A stretch of DNA of 19,033 nucleotides, from positions 1 through 19,033 of the forward strand of contig JAAYRM010000047.1 in assembly GCA_012518745.1 (NCBI GenBank), in the 5' to 3' direction. This document shows, in pieces, positions 1 through 6,967 of this stretch. How positions within the stretch are numbered: the first letter of the stretch is position 1; each line of letters opens with the position of its first letter. The DNA is from Tissierellia bacterium (GTDB taxonomy: Bacteria > Bacillota > Clostridia > Tissierellales > Tepidimicrobiaceae). The translations under genes and the position numbers were made by a program. The notes beneath the pieces are model-generated. The model was not told the origin of the DNA. It saw nothing but the letters and a program-made list of their open reading frames with translations, and made no database searches.

Positions 1-1671
1 GAGTTCATTAGGACCACCGATGAAGCGCATGAAAAGAGTGTGCAGAAGATATTTGAAAAGCTATATGAAAAGGGAGATATATATAAGTCCAAATATGAGG
101 GGCAATATTGCACGCCCTGTGAAGCATTTTGGGCGGAAAGCCAATTGGATGATGGAAAATGCCCTGATTGCGGAAGGGAGGTCCATTTGACCGATGAGGA
201 AGCCTATTTCTTTAGGCTATCCAAGTATGAGGATGATATCATAGAGCTATATAAAAACAACCCGGAGTTTCTACAGCCGGATTCCAGAAGGAATGAGATG
301 CTGAACAATTTCCTGAAGGAGGGGTTGGAGGATCTCTGTGTATCTAGAACCAGTTTCGATTGGGGAATAAGGGTGCCTTTCGATTCAAAGCATATAGTAT
401 ATGTATGGATAGATGCATTGCTATGCTATATAACCGCTCTGGGATATGGTTCGGAGGATGATTCAAAATTCAAAAGGTATTGGCCCGCAGATGTCCACTT
501 GGTAGGGAAGGAGATAGTTCGCTTCCATACCATAATATGGCCGGCTGTATTGATAGCATTGGATATAGAGTTGCCGAAGAAGGTATTTGGGCATGGATGG
601 ATACTATTTGAAGAGGATAAGATGTCAAAATCTAAGGGTAATGTAATATATCCGGAACCCTTGATTGAGTTATATGGTATAGATGCATTTAAATACTTTT
701 TGCTGAGAGAGTTCTCTTTCGGTAGGGATGGTTCCTTCTCCAGGGAAAAGTTTCTACAGCGATTGAATTCGGATTTGGCTAACGATTTGGGGAATCTAGT
801 CAGTAGGACCATCACCATGGTAGAAAAGTATAATGAAGGTCTATTGGTATCCCCTGATAGGGAAGAAGAGATAGATGGATCCCTAGTGGAGATAGCTATA
901 AATGCAGCTGAAAAGGTAGAGGACAGTATGGATAGGCTGGACTATAGCCAGGCATTGGAGGAGATATGGAAGCTGATCAGGAGGACCAATAAGTATATAG
1001 ATGAGACTACTCCTTGGGTATTGATCAAGGAGGATAAGGCTAGATTGGATACGGTTTTATATAATCTGGTAGAGAGTATAAGGATAATATCCATATTGAT
1101 AAATCCGTTTATGGAGAACACCTCCAAGCTGATATTGGATCAATTGGGTCTGGGCTCAGATATCGATTGGGAGGATGCTAAGAGATGGGGTCTAATGGAA
1201 GTAGGGACGAAGGTTAAAAGGGGAGATGTACTATTCCCAAGGTTGGATATAGAGAAGGAATTGGTAAGGCATAATGAGGCTAATGAAAGACTGATAGAGG
1301 AGAGGTTGGAGAGACAGCAGAGAAAGGGGAAGAAATCCATGGAAGAACAGTTTATAACCATAGATGATTTTGCTAAGATCAAGTTAAAGGTAGCTGAGGT
1401 AATGGAGGCAGTAGAACATCCCAAGGCGGATAAGTTATTGATATTGCAATTGAAGTTGGGGGATGAGAATAGGCAGGTGGTAGCGGGGTTAAAGAAATAC
1501 TACAAGCCGGAGGAGTTGGTGGGTAAGAAGGTAGTGGTAGTGGCCAATCTAAAACCCATCAAGCTACGAGGAGAGGAATCGAATGGAATGATATTGGCAG
1601 CGGAAAAGGATGGGGAGCTGACCCTTATATCCACGTTGGAGGATATGGATTCTGGAGCCACCATATCATAG
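1..1671 (+). CDS. metG: Methionyl-tRNA synthetase, 5'-truncated by the window edge
   Basis: This class I aminoacyl-tRNA synthetase charges tRNA-Met in the cytoplasm. The frame is open from base 1, so the gene enters from the left; roughly the first 75-80 residues, with the HIGH motif, are missing, judged from a usual length near 650. What remains is 556 residues. It shows a zinc knuckle (CTPC followed by CPDC, fragment residues about 38-57), the ATP-binding KMSKS loop (DKMSKSKGN, about 207-215), a helical anticodon-binding region, and a C-terminal EMAP/Trbp111-type tRNA-binding domain (about 447-556, with HPKADKL and SNGMILAA). A GTG at base 40 is an internal codon, not a start, because the residues before it (EFIRTTDEAHEKS) are normal MetG sequence. 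A hairpin terminator follows. Position next to tatD matches metS-yabD in Bacillus. Confidence 0.97.
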   Translation, partial: EFIRTTDEAHEKSVQKIFEKLYEKGDIYKSKYEGQYCTPCEAFWAESQLDDGKCPDCGREVHLTDEEAYFFRLSKYEDDIIELYKNNPEFLQPDSRRNEMLNNFLKEGLEDLCVSRTSFDWGIRVPFDSKHIVYVWIDALLCYITALGYGSEDDSKFKRYWPADVHLVGKEIVRFHTIIWPAVLIALDIELPKKVFGHGWILFEEDKMSKSKGNVIYPEPLIELYGIDAFKYFLLREFSFGRDGSFSREKFLQRLNSDLANDLGNLVSRTITMVEKYNEGLLVSPDREEEIDGSLVEIAINAAEKVEDSMDRLDYSQALEEIWKLIRRTNKYIDETTPWVLIKEDKARLDTVLYNLVESIRIISILINPFMENTSKLILDQLGLGSDIDWEDAKRWGLMEVGTKVKRGDVLFPRLDIEKELVRHNEANERLIEERLERQQRKGKKSMEEQFITIDDFAKIKLKVAEVMEAVEHPKADKLLILQLKLGDENRQVVAGLKKYYKPEELVGKKVVVVANLKPIKLRGEESNGMILAAEKDGELTLISTLEDMDSGATIS

Positions 1672-1683
1672 ATTGAGATGCAG

Positions 1684-1712
1684 AGCCTTAAGGGAATTCT
1701 CTTAAGGCTTTT
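1684..1712 (+). terminator. Rho-independent terminator after metG
   Basis: The arms AGCCTTAAG (1684-1692) and CTTAAGGCT (1701-1709) are perfect inverted repeats. Two further inner pairs close on an AATT loop, and TTTT follows. It lies 13 bases after the metG stop and separates metG from tatD. Confidence 0.85.
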
Positions 1713-1713
1713 A

Positions 1714-1722
1714 TGATATAAT
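1714..1722 (+). promoter_or_regulatory. Extended -10 promoter for tatD
   Basis: TGATATAAT is a perfect extended -10 (TGnTATAAT) just after the metG terminator and 37 bases before the tatD start. No convincing -35 is seen at the right distance, as is common for extended -10 promoters. It probably drives tatD-rnmV-rsmA. Confidence 0.6.
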
Positions 1723-1758
1723 ATTTTAGATGAGGTATTATACGGAAGGGGTTATTAT

Positions 1759-2526
1759 ATGTTGATAGATAGTCATGTCCATCTAGATGATAGAAGGTAT
1801 GATAGGGATAGGGATGATTTAATAAAATCCCTAAAGGAAAATGGAGTCGATTTGGTAATAAACATAGGGGCGGATCTACAATCTAGCATAGGTTCTGTAT
1901 CCCTATCGGAGGATTATGATAATATATATGCAGCAGTTGGGATACATCCGCATTCAGCTAAGGAGATGAGCGATTCTACGATAGATATGCTAAGATCCCT
2001 GGCTGGTAGGGATAGGGTTGTTGCTATAGGGGAGATCGGATTGGATTTCTATAGGGATTTATCCCCCAGGGATATTCAAAGGCAGAGGTTTATAGAGCAG
2101 TTGGAACTGGCAAAGGAGGTAGACCTACCCGTGGTAATCCATTCTAGGGATGCAGCGGGTGCAACCTTCGATATATTAAAGGATGCACAGGATGGCAGCC
2201 TAAGAGGGGTTTTGCATTGCTATTCCGGCAGCGTGGAGATGGCCATGGAATATATTAAACTGGGATTCTATATCTCTCTAGCGGGACCCATAACCTTTAA
2301 AAATGCAAGGGTGCCTAAGGAGGTTGCCAAGGCAGTGCCATTGGATAAGTTGCTAATCGAGACCGATTCCCCATATCTAACGCCTGAGCCTTATAGGGGC
2401 AAGAGGAATGAACCCATATATGTAGGGCATGTAGCGGGAACTATAGCCGAATTGAGGGATATACCCTTTGAGGAAGTAGCCAATAGGACTTCGGAAAACG
2501 CTAGGAACCTATTTGGATTGAAATAA
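1759..2526 (+). CDS. tatD: TatD-family metal-dependent deoxyribonuclease
   Basis: This is a TIM-barrel hydrolase of the TatD/YabD family, 255 residues, the usual full length. The metal-binding set is complete by eye: H6 and H8 in DSHVHLDD, E92 in GEIGLDFY, H128 in VIHSRDA, H153 in LHCYSG and D203 in ETDSPYL. Members of the family are Mg2+-dependent DNases linked to DNA repair and 3'-end processing; the physiological role of this copy is not shown by sequence. A GGAAGGGG ribosome binding site lies 7 bases before the ATG. It follows metG and its terminator, has its own extended -10 promoter, and lies 38 bases before rnmV, matching the yabD-rnmV order of Bacilli but without the yabE-type gene between them. 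Confidence 0.93.
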   Translation: MLIDSHVHLDDRRYDRDRDDLIKSLKENGVDLVINIGADLQSSIGSVSLSEDYDNIYAAVGIHPHSAKEMSDSTIDMLRSLAGRDRVVAIGEIGLDFYRDLSPRDIQRQRFIEQLELAKEVDLPVVIHSRDAAGATFDILKDAQDGSLRGVLHCYSGSVEMAMEYIKLGFYISLAGPITFKNARVPKEVAKAVPLDKLLIETDSPYLTPEPYRGKRNEPIYVGHVAGTIAELRDIPFEEVANRTSENARNLFGLK

Positions 2527-2564
2527 GATATGAGATTTCACCATATCGGTAAGGAGAGAGGATT

Positions 2565-3110
2565 TTGATAAGGGAAGTTATAGTAGTTGAAGGCAGGGAT
2601 GATATTACAGCCGTAAAGAATGCGTTGGAAGCGGAGGTAATAGCTACAGGTGGCTATGGTTATGATGATAAGTTTATCCAGAATTTAAGGGGCATTGCAG
2701 AGAGACGAGGGCTTATAATATTGACGGATCCAGATTATGCGGGTGAGCGGATAAGAATGGATATATCCAGAAGTATAGATAATTGTAAGCATGCATTCCT
2801 TCCCCAGGGCAAGGCATTGATGAATGGAGATATAGGGGTGGAGAATGCTACCAAGGGGGATATCATAGAGGCAGTTTCAAAGGCCAAGCCGATGGTTATG
2901 GAAAGAAGAGAGGAGTTCAGCAGGATGGATCTGATGGAATTGGGATTAATAGGGGGAGCGGATAGCCGTAGGAAGAGGGAATACGTGGGGAATGCATTGG
3001 GAATAGGATATGCAAATTCCAAACAATTCTTAAACAGGCTAAATAATTTTGGAATAGCTAAAAAGGAACTAATACAAACGCTGAACGGGATGGAGGACCA
3101 TGATGAATAG
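2565..3110 (+). CDS. rnmV: Ribonuclease M5 (5S rRNA maturation)
   Basis: RNase M5 is a Toprim-fold endonuclease that makes the final cuts on 5S rRNA precursor, in Bacillus with ribosomal protein L18 as partner. The product is 181 residues, normal for the family. The Toprim signature is present: VVEGRDD with E9, D12 and D13 near the N-terminus and the DPD triad at residues 55-57 (LTDPDYAG). The start is TTG, chosen because AAGGAGAGAGG lies just upstream and the sequence opens directly with the strand leading to VVEGRDD. The gene overlaps the start of rsmA by 8-11 bases, so the two are likely translationally coupled, as in the conserved rnmV-ksgA pair of Firmicutes. Confidence 0.95.
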   Translation: MIREVIVVEGRDDITAVKNALEAEVIATGGYGYDDKFIQNLRGIAERRGLIILTDPDYAGERIRMDISRSIDNCKHAFLPQGKALMNGDIGVENATKGDIIEAVSKAKPMVMERREEFSRMDLMELGLIGGADSRRKREYVGNALGIGYANSKQFLNRLNNFGIAKKELIQTLNGMEDHDE

Positions 3111-3966
3111 GAGATTGTATTCTCCCAGATATGTACGGGAGATATTGAATAGATATGGATTTCGATTTTCCAAGGGATTGGGACAGAACTTTCTAATAGA
3201 TGGAAATATAGTTAAGGGAATTTGCAGGGCGGGGGAGGTTAGCAAAGAGGATTATGTTCTAGAGATAGGACCGGGTTTGGGGACTATGACGGAGGAGATA
3301 GCCTTAAATGCTAGGAAGGTGGTGGCGATAGAACTGGATGAAGCGCTACTGCCTATTCTAGATGAAACCTTAAAGGGGCATGACAATATAGAAATAGTAC
3401 ATGGGGATATTTTAAAGGTGGATATAGTGGATATTATAGAGGAAAAGCTAGGAGGAGGGCCTATTAAGGTGATAGCCAACCTTCCGTATTATGCAACTAC
3501 TCCAATAATAGCTAGGTTGATAGAGGAAGATTTAAATATAGATAGCATAGTAGTGATGGTGCAGAAGGAGGTTGCTGATAGGATAGTGGCTAATCCGGGG
3601 AGCAAGGAATATGGCTCCCTTTCGGTATTTATAAATTTCTATACCTATCCCGAGGTGGCTATGGAGGTGCCTAGGACCGTATTTATGCCCCAACCCAAGG
3701 TGGATTCCGCGGTGATGAAGTTGAAGTTAAGACGGGAATTGCTTGAGGTGGATAGGGAGGTGTTCTTTAAGGTTGTTAGATCGGCCTTTGGAAAGAGGAG
3801 GAAGACCATATTGAATTCCCTATCCTCGGGAGAGTTGAATTTGGGGAAAGATGATATAAGAAAGGTGTTGGAAGCAGCTGATATACCCTTTAATAAAAGG
3901 GCAGAGGATTTAAAAGTGGAACATTTTGCAAAGATTAGTGAAATATTGCCCCCCTTAGACATATAG
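3100..3966 (+). CDS. rsmA: 16S rRNA dimethyladenosine methyltransferase RsmA/KsgA
   Basis: RsmA dimethylates two adjacent adenosines in the 3'-terminal hairpin of 16S rRNA (A1518 and A1519 in E. coli numbering) using S-adenosylmethionine, a late check in 30S assembly. The product is 288 residues, typical. Seen motifs are GLGQNFLID (residues 26-34), the SAM loop EIGPGLGT (55-62), the acidic ELDE that contacts the ribose (78-81), and the catalytic NLPYY (127-131). Two ATGs are adjacent (3100 and 3103); the GGAGG ending at 3096 fits the second slightly better by spacing, so the true protein may lack the first Met. The start overlaps rnmV. The next gene begins 30 bases after the stop. Confidence 0.97.
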   Translation: MMNRRLYSPRYVREILNRYGFRFSKGLGQNFLIDGNIVKGICRAGEVSKEDYVLEIGPGLGTMTEEIALNARKVVAIELDEALLPILDETLKGHDNIEIVHGDILKVDIVDIIEEKLGGGPIKVIANLPYYATTPIIARLIEEDLNIDSIVVMVQKEVADRIVANPGSKEYGSLSVFINFYTYPEVAMEVPRTVFMPQPKVDSAVMKLKLRRELLEVDREVFFKVVRSAFGKRRKTILNSLSSGELNLGKDDIRKVLEAADIPFNKRAEDLKVEHFAKISEILPPLDI

Positions 3967-3968
3967 TA
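3941..3968 (+). promoter_or_regulatory. Possible sigma-E-like promoter inside the 3' end of rsmA
   Basis: AAATATT (3941-3947) and CATATAGTA (3960-3968) resemble the Bacillus sigma-E elements kmATATT and CATAnnnT. The spacer is 12 bases, a little shorter than the usual 13-15, so this is only a candidate. If real, it would let the downstream unknown gene be switched on in the mother cell apart from rsmA. Confidence 0.25.
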
Positions 3969-3996
3969 ATATAAAGGCTTAAAAGGGGGGGTAATC

Positions 3997-5340
3997 ATGT
4001 CAGGTGAGTTTACCTATTATAGAAAATACATCATCTTGAAGGATAACTATACTAATATAAAGGGCATAAAGCCAAGAGGCCACGGAAAATTGGAGATACG
4101 AGGGGTTAAAGGAAATATGAGCTTGAATATAGAGAATTGTAAGCCCCACGGAGATTATAGAGCATATTTTTTGAGGGATATAGCAGGACGAATAGGTGAA
4201 TATGATCTGGGTAGGATTATAATAGATGAGAGGGGTAGGACTAGGACCAACCTCAGTTTTAATATAAGGGATTTGGAATTTGAGGGATTCTCCATCGAAA
4301 AGCTATCCGCTATCCTGATAAGAAAGGATGGAATGATACTATTAAACGGCTATATAGATGAAGATGATGGTACAGTTGATAGATTTATAGAACAATTATC
4401 CCTAGAGGAATATGTTGAGGAACCGGTGAAGATGGAGAAGGTATCTGACTCCAAAGAGGAAATGGAAGAAGTGGAGGAATATCAGCCTATTGAGGTAGAA
4501 GATGAACTACCTATTGAGGAATTGGATGAGATGGAGATAGTGGATGAAATGCCTAAAGAAGTAGGTGAAATAGAGCTAGGGGATAGGTCTTGGCAAGCGG
4601 ATGAGGTACTGGGAGAGGTAGATGAGACAGAGGAAATAGATGAAGAAGGGGAACCTTGGAAAACGGATGAAGTGATTGAAAAAGCAGACGAAAAGGAAGA
4701 GCTGGAAGAGGTAGACGAGATAGAGGAAATAGATGAAGAAGATGAAATGTTAGAAGAGGAGCAGATTGAAGTAGATGATATATTTAAAGGGGATGTTGAG
4801 GAACGAGATGAGGCCCAAGGATTTGGAGAAGTTGATGAAGAAGTAGATCAGGCGGCGGATTATGAATCCTTGGAATATATGAGAAAGCTAAACCATAAAA
4901 ATCAGATGACCGATTATATACTCAGCATATTGAGGTTTTTCCCATATGTGGATCCCTTCAATATATACCTCCATGGGTATAGTTGGTGGAAGATAGAGGA
5001 TAGCAATATGGATTTGCATAAGGGATTTCTACCCTATTACAATTATTTAATGGGGACCGATTATAGATATGGTATAAGCAATAACCATGCTACCAGTATG
5101 GAGCAGATTGAAAGATACGGACATTATATATTTGGAATATATAGAGAGGGGAAGGATATCAGGTACTATCTCTACGGTGTACCCGGACGCTTTACCATTG
5201 AAGAGCATCCATTCCGCGGGGTGACAGGGTTTAATACCTGGTATGAATCCGAGGATGGATTGGGCTATTGGATACTATATATAGATCCTATGAATGGCAA
5301 GGTAATCCAAATTATCAATCCTATGATTCCCGAATACTAA
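3997..5340 (+). CDS. Conserved-looking clostridial protein with long acidic linker, function unknown
   Basis: I do not recognise a function. The 447 residues fall into three parts. Residues 1-136 form a compact, mostly beta-like domain (begins MSGEFTYYRKYIIL). Residues 137-288 are an extremely Glu/Asp-rich linker containing an imperfect duplication built on W(Q/K)xDEV and EIDEE units. Residues 289-447 form an aromatic-rich C-terminal domain with phrases such as YLHGYSWW, YYLYGVPGRF, EEHPFRGVTGF and GYWILYIDP. There is no signal peptide or membrane segment, so it is probably cytoplasmic. Two folded ends joined by a variable acidic spacer recall hypothetical proteins I associate with spore-forming Clostridia, which is memory rather than a search. 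A GGGGGGG ribosome site precedes the ATG. It sits where yabG lies in Bacillus (after ksgA) but does not resemble YabG. Confidence 0.85.
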   Translation: MSGEFTYYRKYIILKDNYTNIKGIKPRGHGKLEIRGVKGNMSLNIENCKPHGDYRAYFLRDIAGRIGEYDLGRIIIDERGRTRTNLSFNIRDLEFEGFSIEKLSAILIRKDGMILLNGYIDEDDGTVDRFIEQLSLEEYVEEPVKMEKVSDSKEEMEEVEEYQPIEVEDELPIEELDEMEIVDEMPKEVGEIELGDRSWQADEVLGEVDETEEIDEEGEPWKTDEVIEKADEKEELEEVDEIEEIDEEDEMLEEEQIEVDDIFKGDVEERDEAQGFGEVDEEVDQAADYESLEYMRKLNHKNQMTDYILSILRFFPYVDPFNIYLHGYSWWKIEDSNMDLHKGFLPYYNYLMGTDYRYGISNNHATSMEQIERYGHYIFGIYREGKDIRYYLYGVPGRFTIEEHPFRGVTGFNTWYESEDGLGYWILYIDPMNGKVIQIINPMIPEY

Positions 5341-5373
5341 TATATAGAATACTGGAGAAGAGGGTGAAATAAG

Positions 5374-5730
5374 ATGGGGAAAAAAGAGGTCTGCGGTGGA
5401 TATGCCACGGACGAGGCTATTCTAGAGACGATAAAGGATGGACTATATGGCGAGGAAGTGGTGCATGATCTATCACAGATATTTAAGGCTTTAGGGGATC
5501 CTACGAGGCTTAAGATAATATATGTCCTTTCTAGGAGGCCCCTATGCGTATGTGATATTGCATATCTATTGGACATGACCCAATCGGCGATATCACATCA
5601 GCTGAGGCTATTGAGGAATTTAAGGCTGGTTAAGTTTAGGAGAGAGGGAAGGATGCTCATATATTCCCTGGATGATGAACATGTATTGCAATTATTTAAT
5701 CAAGGGCTGGAACATGTGCGGCATGGCTGA
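5374..5730 (+). CDS. ArsR/SmtB-family metal-sensing repressor, CadC-like
   Basis: This is a winged-helix transcriptional repressor of 118 residues; family members leave DNA when metal binds. The helix-turn-helix is clear (DIAYLLDMTQSAISHQLRLL, residues 61-80), preceded by ALGDPTRLKII. Two metal-site patterns are visible at once. The alpha-3N type has C58 and C60 in LCVCD plus C7 near the N-terminus. The alpha-5 type has D101, H103, H114 and H117, the exact D-x-H-x10-H-x2-H spacing of CzrA/SmtB zinc sensors. The position numbers coincide with those of CadC, although CadC's second N-terminal Cys (C11) is absent here and Glu117 is His. No efflux pump or P-type ATPase is next to it, so its target is not evident; the glutaredoxin promoter 7 bases downstream is the nearest candidate. 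Ribosome site AGAGGGTG. Confidence 0.93.
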   Translation: MGKKEVCGGYATDEAILETIKDGLYGEEVVHDLSQIFKALGDPTRLKIIYVLSRRPLCVCDIAYLLDMTQSAISHQLRLLRNLRLVKFRREGRMLIYSLDDEHVLQLFNQGLEHVRHG

Positions 5731-5736
5731 TGATTT

Positions 5737-5766
5737 TTGATTAATCCATATGGATGGGGGTAGAAT
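5737..5766 (+). promoter_or_regulatory. Sigma-A-like promoter with a palindromic operator-like spacer, upstream of the glutaredoxin gene
   Basis: TTGATT (5737-5742) and TAGAAT (5761-5766) are separated by 18 bases. The spacer contains ATCCATATGGAT (5744-5755), a perfect 12-base palindrome, and a half copy ATCCAT recurs at 5791-5796. A palindrome between -35 and -10 is a classic repressor position. The adjacent arsR gene is an obvious candidate regulator, but the palindrome is not a typical ArsR-family operator. Confidence 0.5.
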
Positions 5767-5830
5767 ACGTATAGGAAGGAAATACGAATGATCCATTACA
5801 AATAATTATGGTGTATAAGGAGGAATTGGG

Positions 5831-6061
5831 ATGGCTAATATAGTGGTTTATACCAGCAATACCTGTCCATATTGTGTGACGGCTAAGGATTATTTAGACG
5901 AAAAAGGAGCCGCCTATACCGAAAAGAATATCCAGACGGATAAGGCTGCAAGGAAGGAACTAATGGGAATGGGACATATGGGAGTACCGGTGCTGGTAAT
6001 AGACGGAGAAGAGGTAGTAGGTTTCGATAAGGCTAAGATAGATCAACTACTTAGTAAATAG
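5831..6061 (+). CDS. Glutaredoxin-like thiol-disulfide protein (NrdH/YruB type)
   Basis: A minimal 76-residue thioredoxin-fold protein, full length for NrdH- and YruB-like glutaredoxins. The redox active site is C12-P-Y-C15 in TSNTCPYC. The cis-proline loop is G51-V52-P53, followed by VLVIDGEEVVGFD, the usual end of the fold. Proteins of this type transfer electrons to cytoplasmic disulfides; without an nrd gene here, a specific partner such as ribonucleotide reductase cannot be claimed. The ATG follows AAGGAGG. It has its own candidate promoter with an internal palindrome and ends at a strong bidirectional terminator shared with the convergent DUF1858 gene. Confidence 0.93.
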   Translation: MANIVVYTSNTCPYCVTAKDYLDEKGAAYTEKNIQTDKAARKELMGMGHMGVPVLVIDGEEVVGFDKAKIDQLLSK

Positions 6062-6071
6062 GGGTATATCC

Positions 6072-6119
6072 ATATAAAAATTTCCCCTCCGATTTAATTC
6101 GGAGGGGAAATTTTTATAT
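6072..6119. terminator. Bidirectional terminator between the glutaredoxin and DUF1858 genes
   Basis: A perfect 21-base-pair inverted repeat with a 6-base loop (6093-6098), having a GC-rich core (TTTCCCCTCCGA and its complement) flanked by A-run and T-run. It works in both directions, ending the plus-strand glutaredoxin gene and the minus-strand gene whose stop begins at its right edge. Confidence 0.95.
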
Positions 6120-6304
6120 TATGCATTTAGAGCCTTCAATAGATCGTCTAGATTTAAGCCATGGACAGCTGCAGCTTCCTCTACGCTTTCCATTTGGCTC
6201 GCTGGGCAACCAACGCAACCTAGCCCAAATCTCAACAATGTATCGACCGCTTCCGGTTTATTTCTAATCAGTTCACCGATAGTCATATCCTTAGTAACTT
6301 CCAT
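6119..6304 (-). CDS. DUF1858-domain small cysteine-pair protein
   Basis: A 61-residue protein that is essentially one DUF1858 (ScdA N-terminal-like) domain: it opens MEVTKDMTIGELI, runs through a helix (KPEAVDTLLRFG) and carries the signature GLGCVGCPASQMESVEEAA with C30 and C33, then a helix ending LDDLLKAL. Domains of this type occur alone or fused to iron-sulfur repair and hybrid-cluster-like proteins and are thought to act in redox or Fe-S biology; the role of the solo form is not established. The start is supported by GGAGGT seven bases upstream on the minus strand. It is convergent with the glutaredoxin gene and divergent from the YvlD-type gene. Confidence 0.93.
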   Translation of the reverse strand: MEVTKDMTIGELIRNKPEAVDTLLRFGLGCVGCPASQMESVEEAAAVHGLNLDDLLKALNA

Positions 6305-6452
6305 TATATTACCTCCTTATCCTAGATCTACAATAACATATTATCATATATTATATACCCTGTGAACTATAAGTATAGCATTCCAAAATAAAATATTATA
6401 ATTTTGTATAAAAATTTAAAAAATGGAGATTCTTATATCAGGAGGTGAACCA
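6305..6452. promoter_or_regulatory. AT-rich divergent intergenic promoter region
   Basis: This 148-base stretch separates two divergent genes and must hold both promoters. Candidate -10 boxes are TATAAT read on the minus strand (6355 down to 6350) and TATAAT on the plus strand (6397-6402). I see no good -35 for either, so the exact promoters are uncertain. Confidence 0.35.
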
Positions 6453-6836
6453 ATGGATAATAACAATCAGGATAGGAATAGGACAGAACATAGAGACAAC
6501 GATTGGGATGTTGGGCAGATGCTCATAAGGCTATTGGTGACAGCGGTGGTGGTGGGGATTGCAGCATTTTTGACACCTGGATTCTCCATAAACAGTCTAT
6601 GGAGTCTAATATTAGCTGCGGTGGTTATAGCTGTATTGGATCACCTGGTGCAAAAATTTACCGGGGTGGAGGCTACTCCGTTTGGTAGGGGAATCGCCGG
6701 GTTCGTAGTAGCTGCAATTATATTATATGCCACTAAGTTTATAGTTCCGGGTTTCAACATAACCATATTTGGGGCTATAATAGGAGCGTTGATAATTGGA
6801 ATAGTAGATGCGATAATACCGGGGAAAGCCATGTAA
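6453..6836 (+). CDS. YvlD / phage-holin-4-2-family four-helix membrane protein
   Basis: A 127-residue integral membrane protein of the YvlD type, filed in databases under a phage holin superfamily although it is a common chromosomal gene. Residues 1-20 are polar and cytoplasmic-looking. Four hydrophobic segments follow at about 23-41, 48-66, 79-98 and 103-123. The two halves are similar: TPGFSINSLWSLILAAVVIA and VPGFNITIFGAIIGALIIGI end alike in VLD and IVD, suggesting an internal duplication. In Bacillus, yvlD relatives belong to envelope-stress regulons; a role here is inference. An in-frame ATG at 6423 exists, but AGGAGGTGAACC directly before 6453 marks that as the start. No other phage genes are nearby. 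A terminator follows. Confidence 0.85.
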   Translation: MDNNNQDRNRTEHRDNDWDVGQMLIRLLVTAVVVGIAAFLTPGFSINSLWSLILAAVVIAVLDHLVQKFTGVEATPFGRGIAGFVVAAIILYATKFIVPGFNITIFGAIIGALIIGIVDAIIPGKAM

Positions 6837-6843
6837 AGATTAG

Positions 6844-6869
6844 CCCTCTAACTAAGGTTACAGGGTTTT
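6844..6869 (+). terminator. Rho-independent terminator after the YvlD-type gene
   Basis: CCCTCTAAC (6844-6852) pairs with GTTACAGGG (6857-6865) with one C-C mismatch and a TAAG loop, followed by TTTT and an AT-rich stretch. It isolates the membrane gene from the selenoprotein gene. Confidence 0.65.
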
Positions 6870-6967
6870 AAATTTTAGTTCAATATAATATTAAAAATTT
6901 ATTATGATTAGCAATACCTTCAGGGGGTATGCATAGGATATAGGGAAATAGTAGAGGAGGCGTTAGG

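Noticed and set aside
3997..5340. YabG sporulation protease, by position after rsmA
   Set aside because: The sequence has an acidic linker and aromatic-rich domain and lacks any resemblance to YabG.
6453..6836. Prophage holin, hinting at a prophage
   Set aside because: The family is a chromosomal YvlD-type membrane protein grouped under a holin name; no lysin, structural or integrase gene is nearby.
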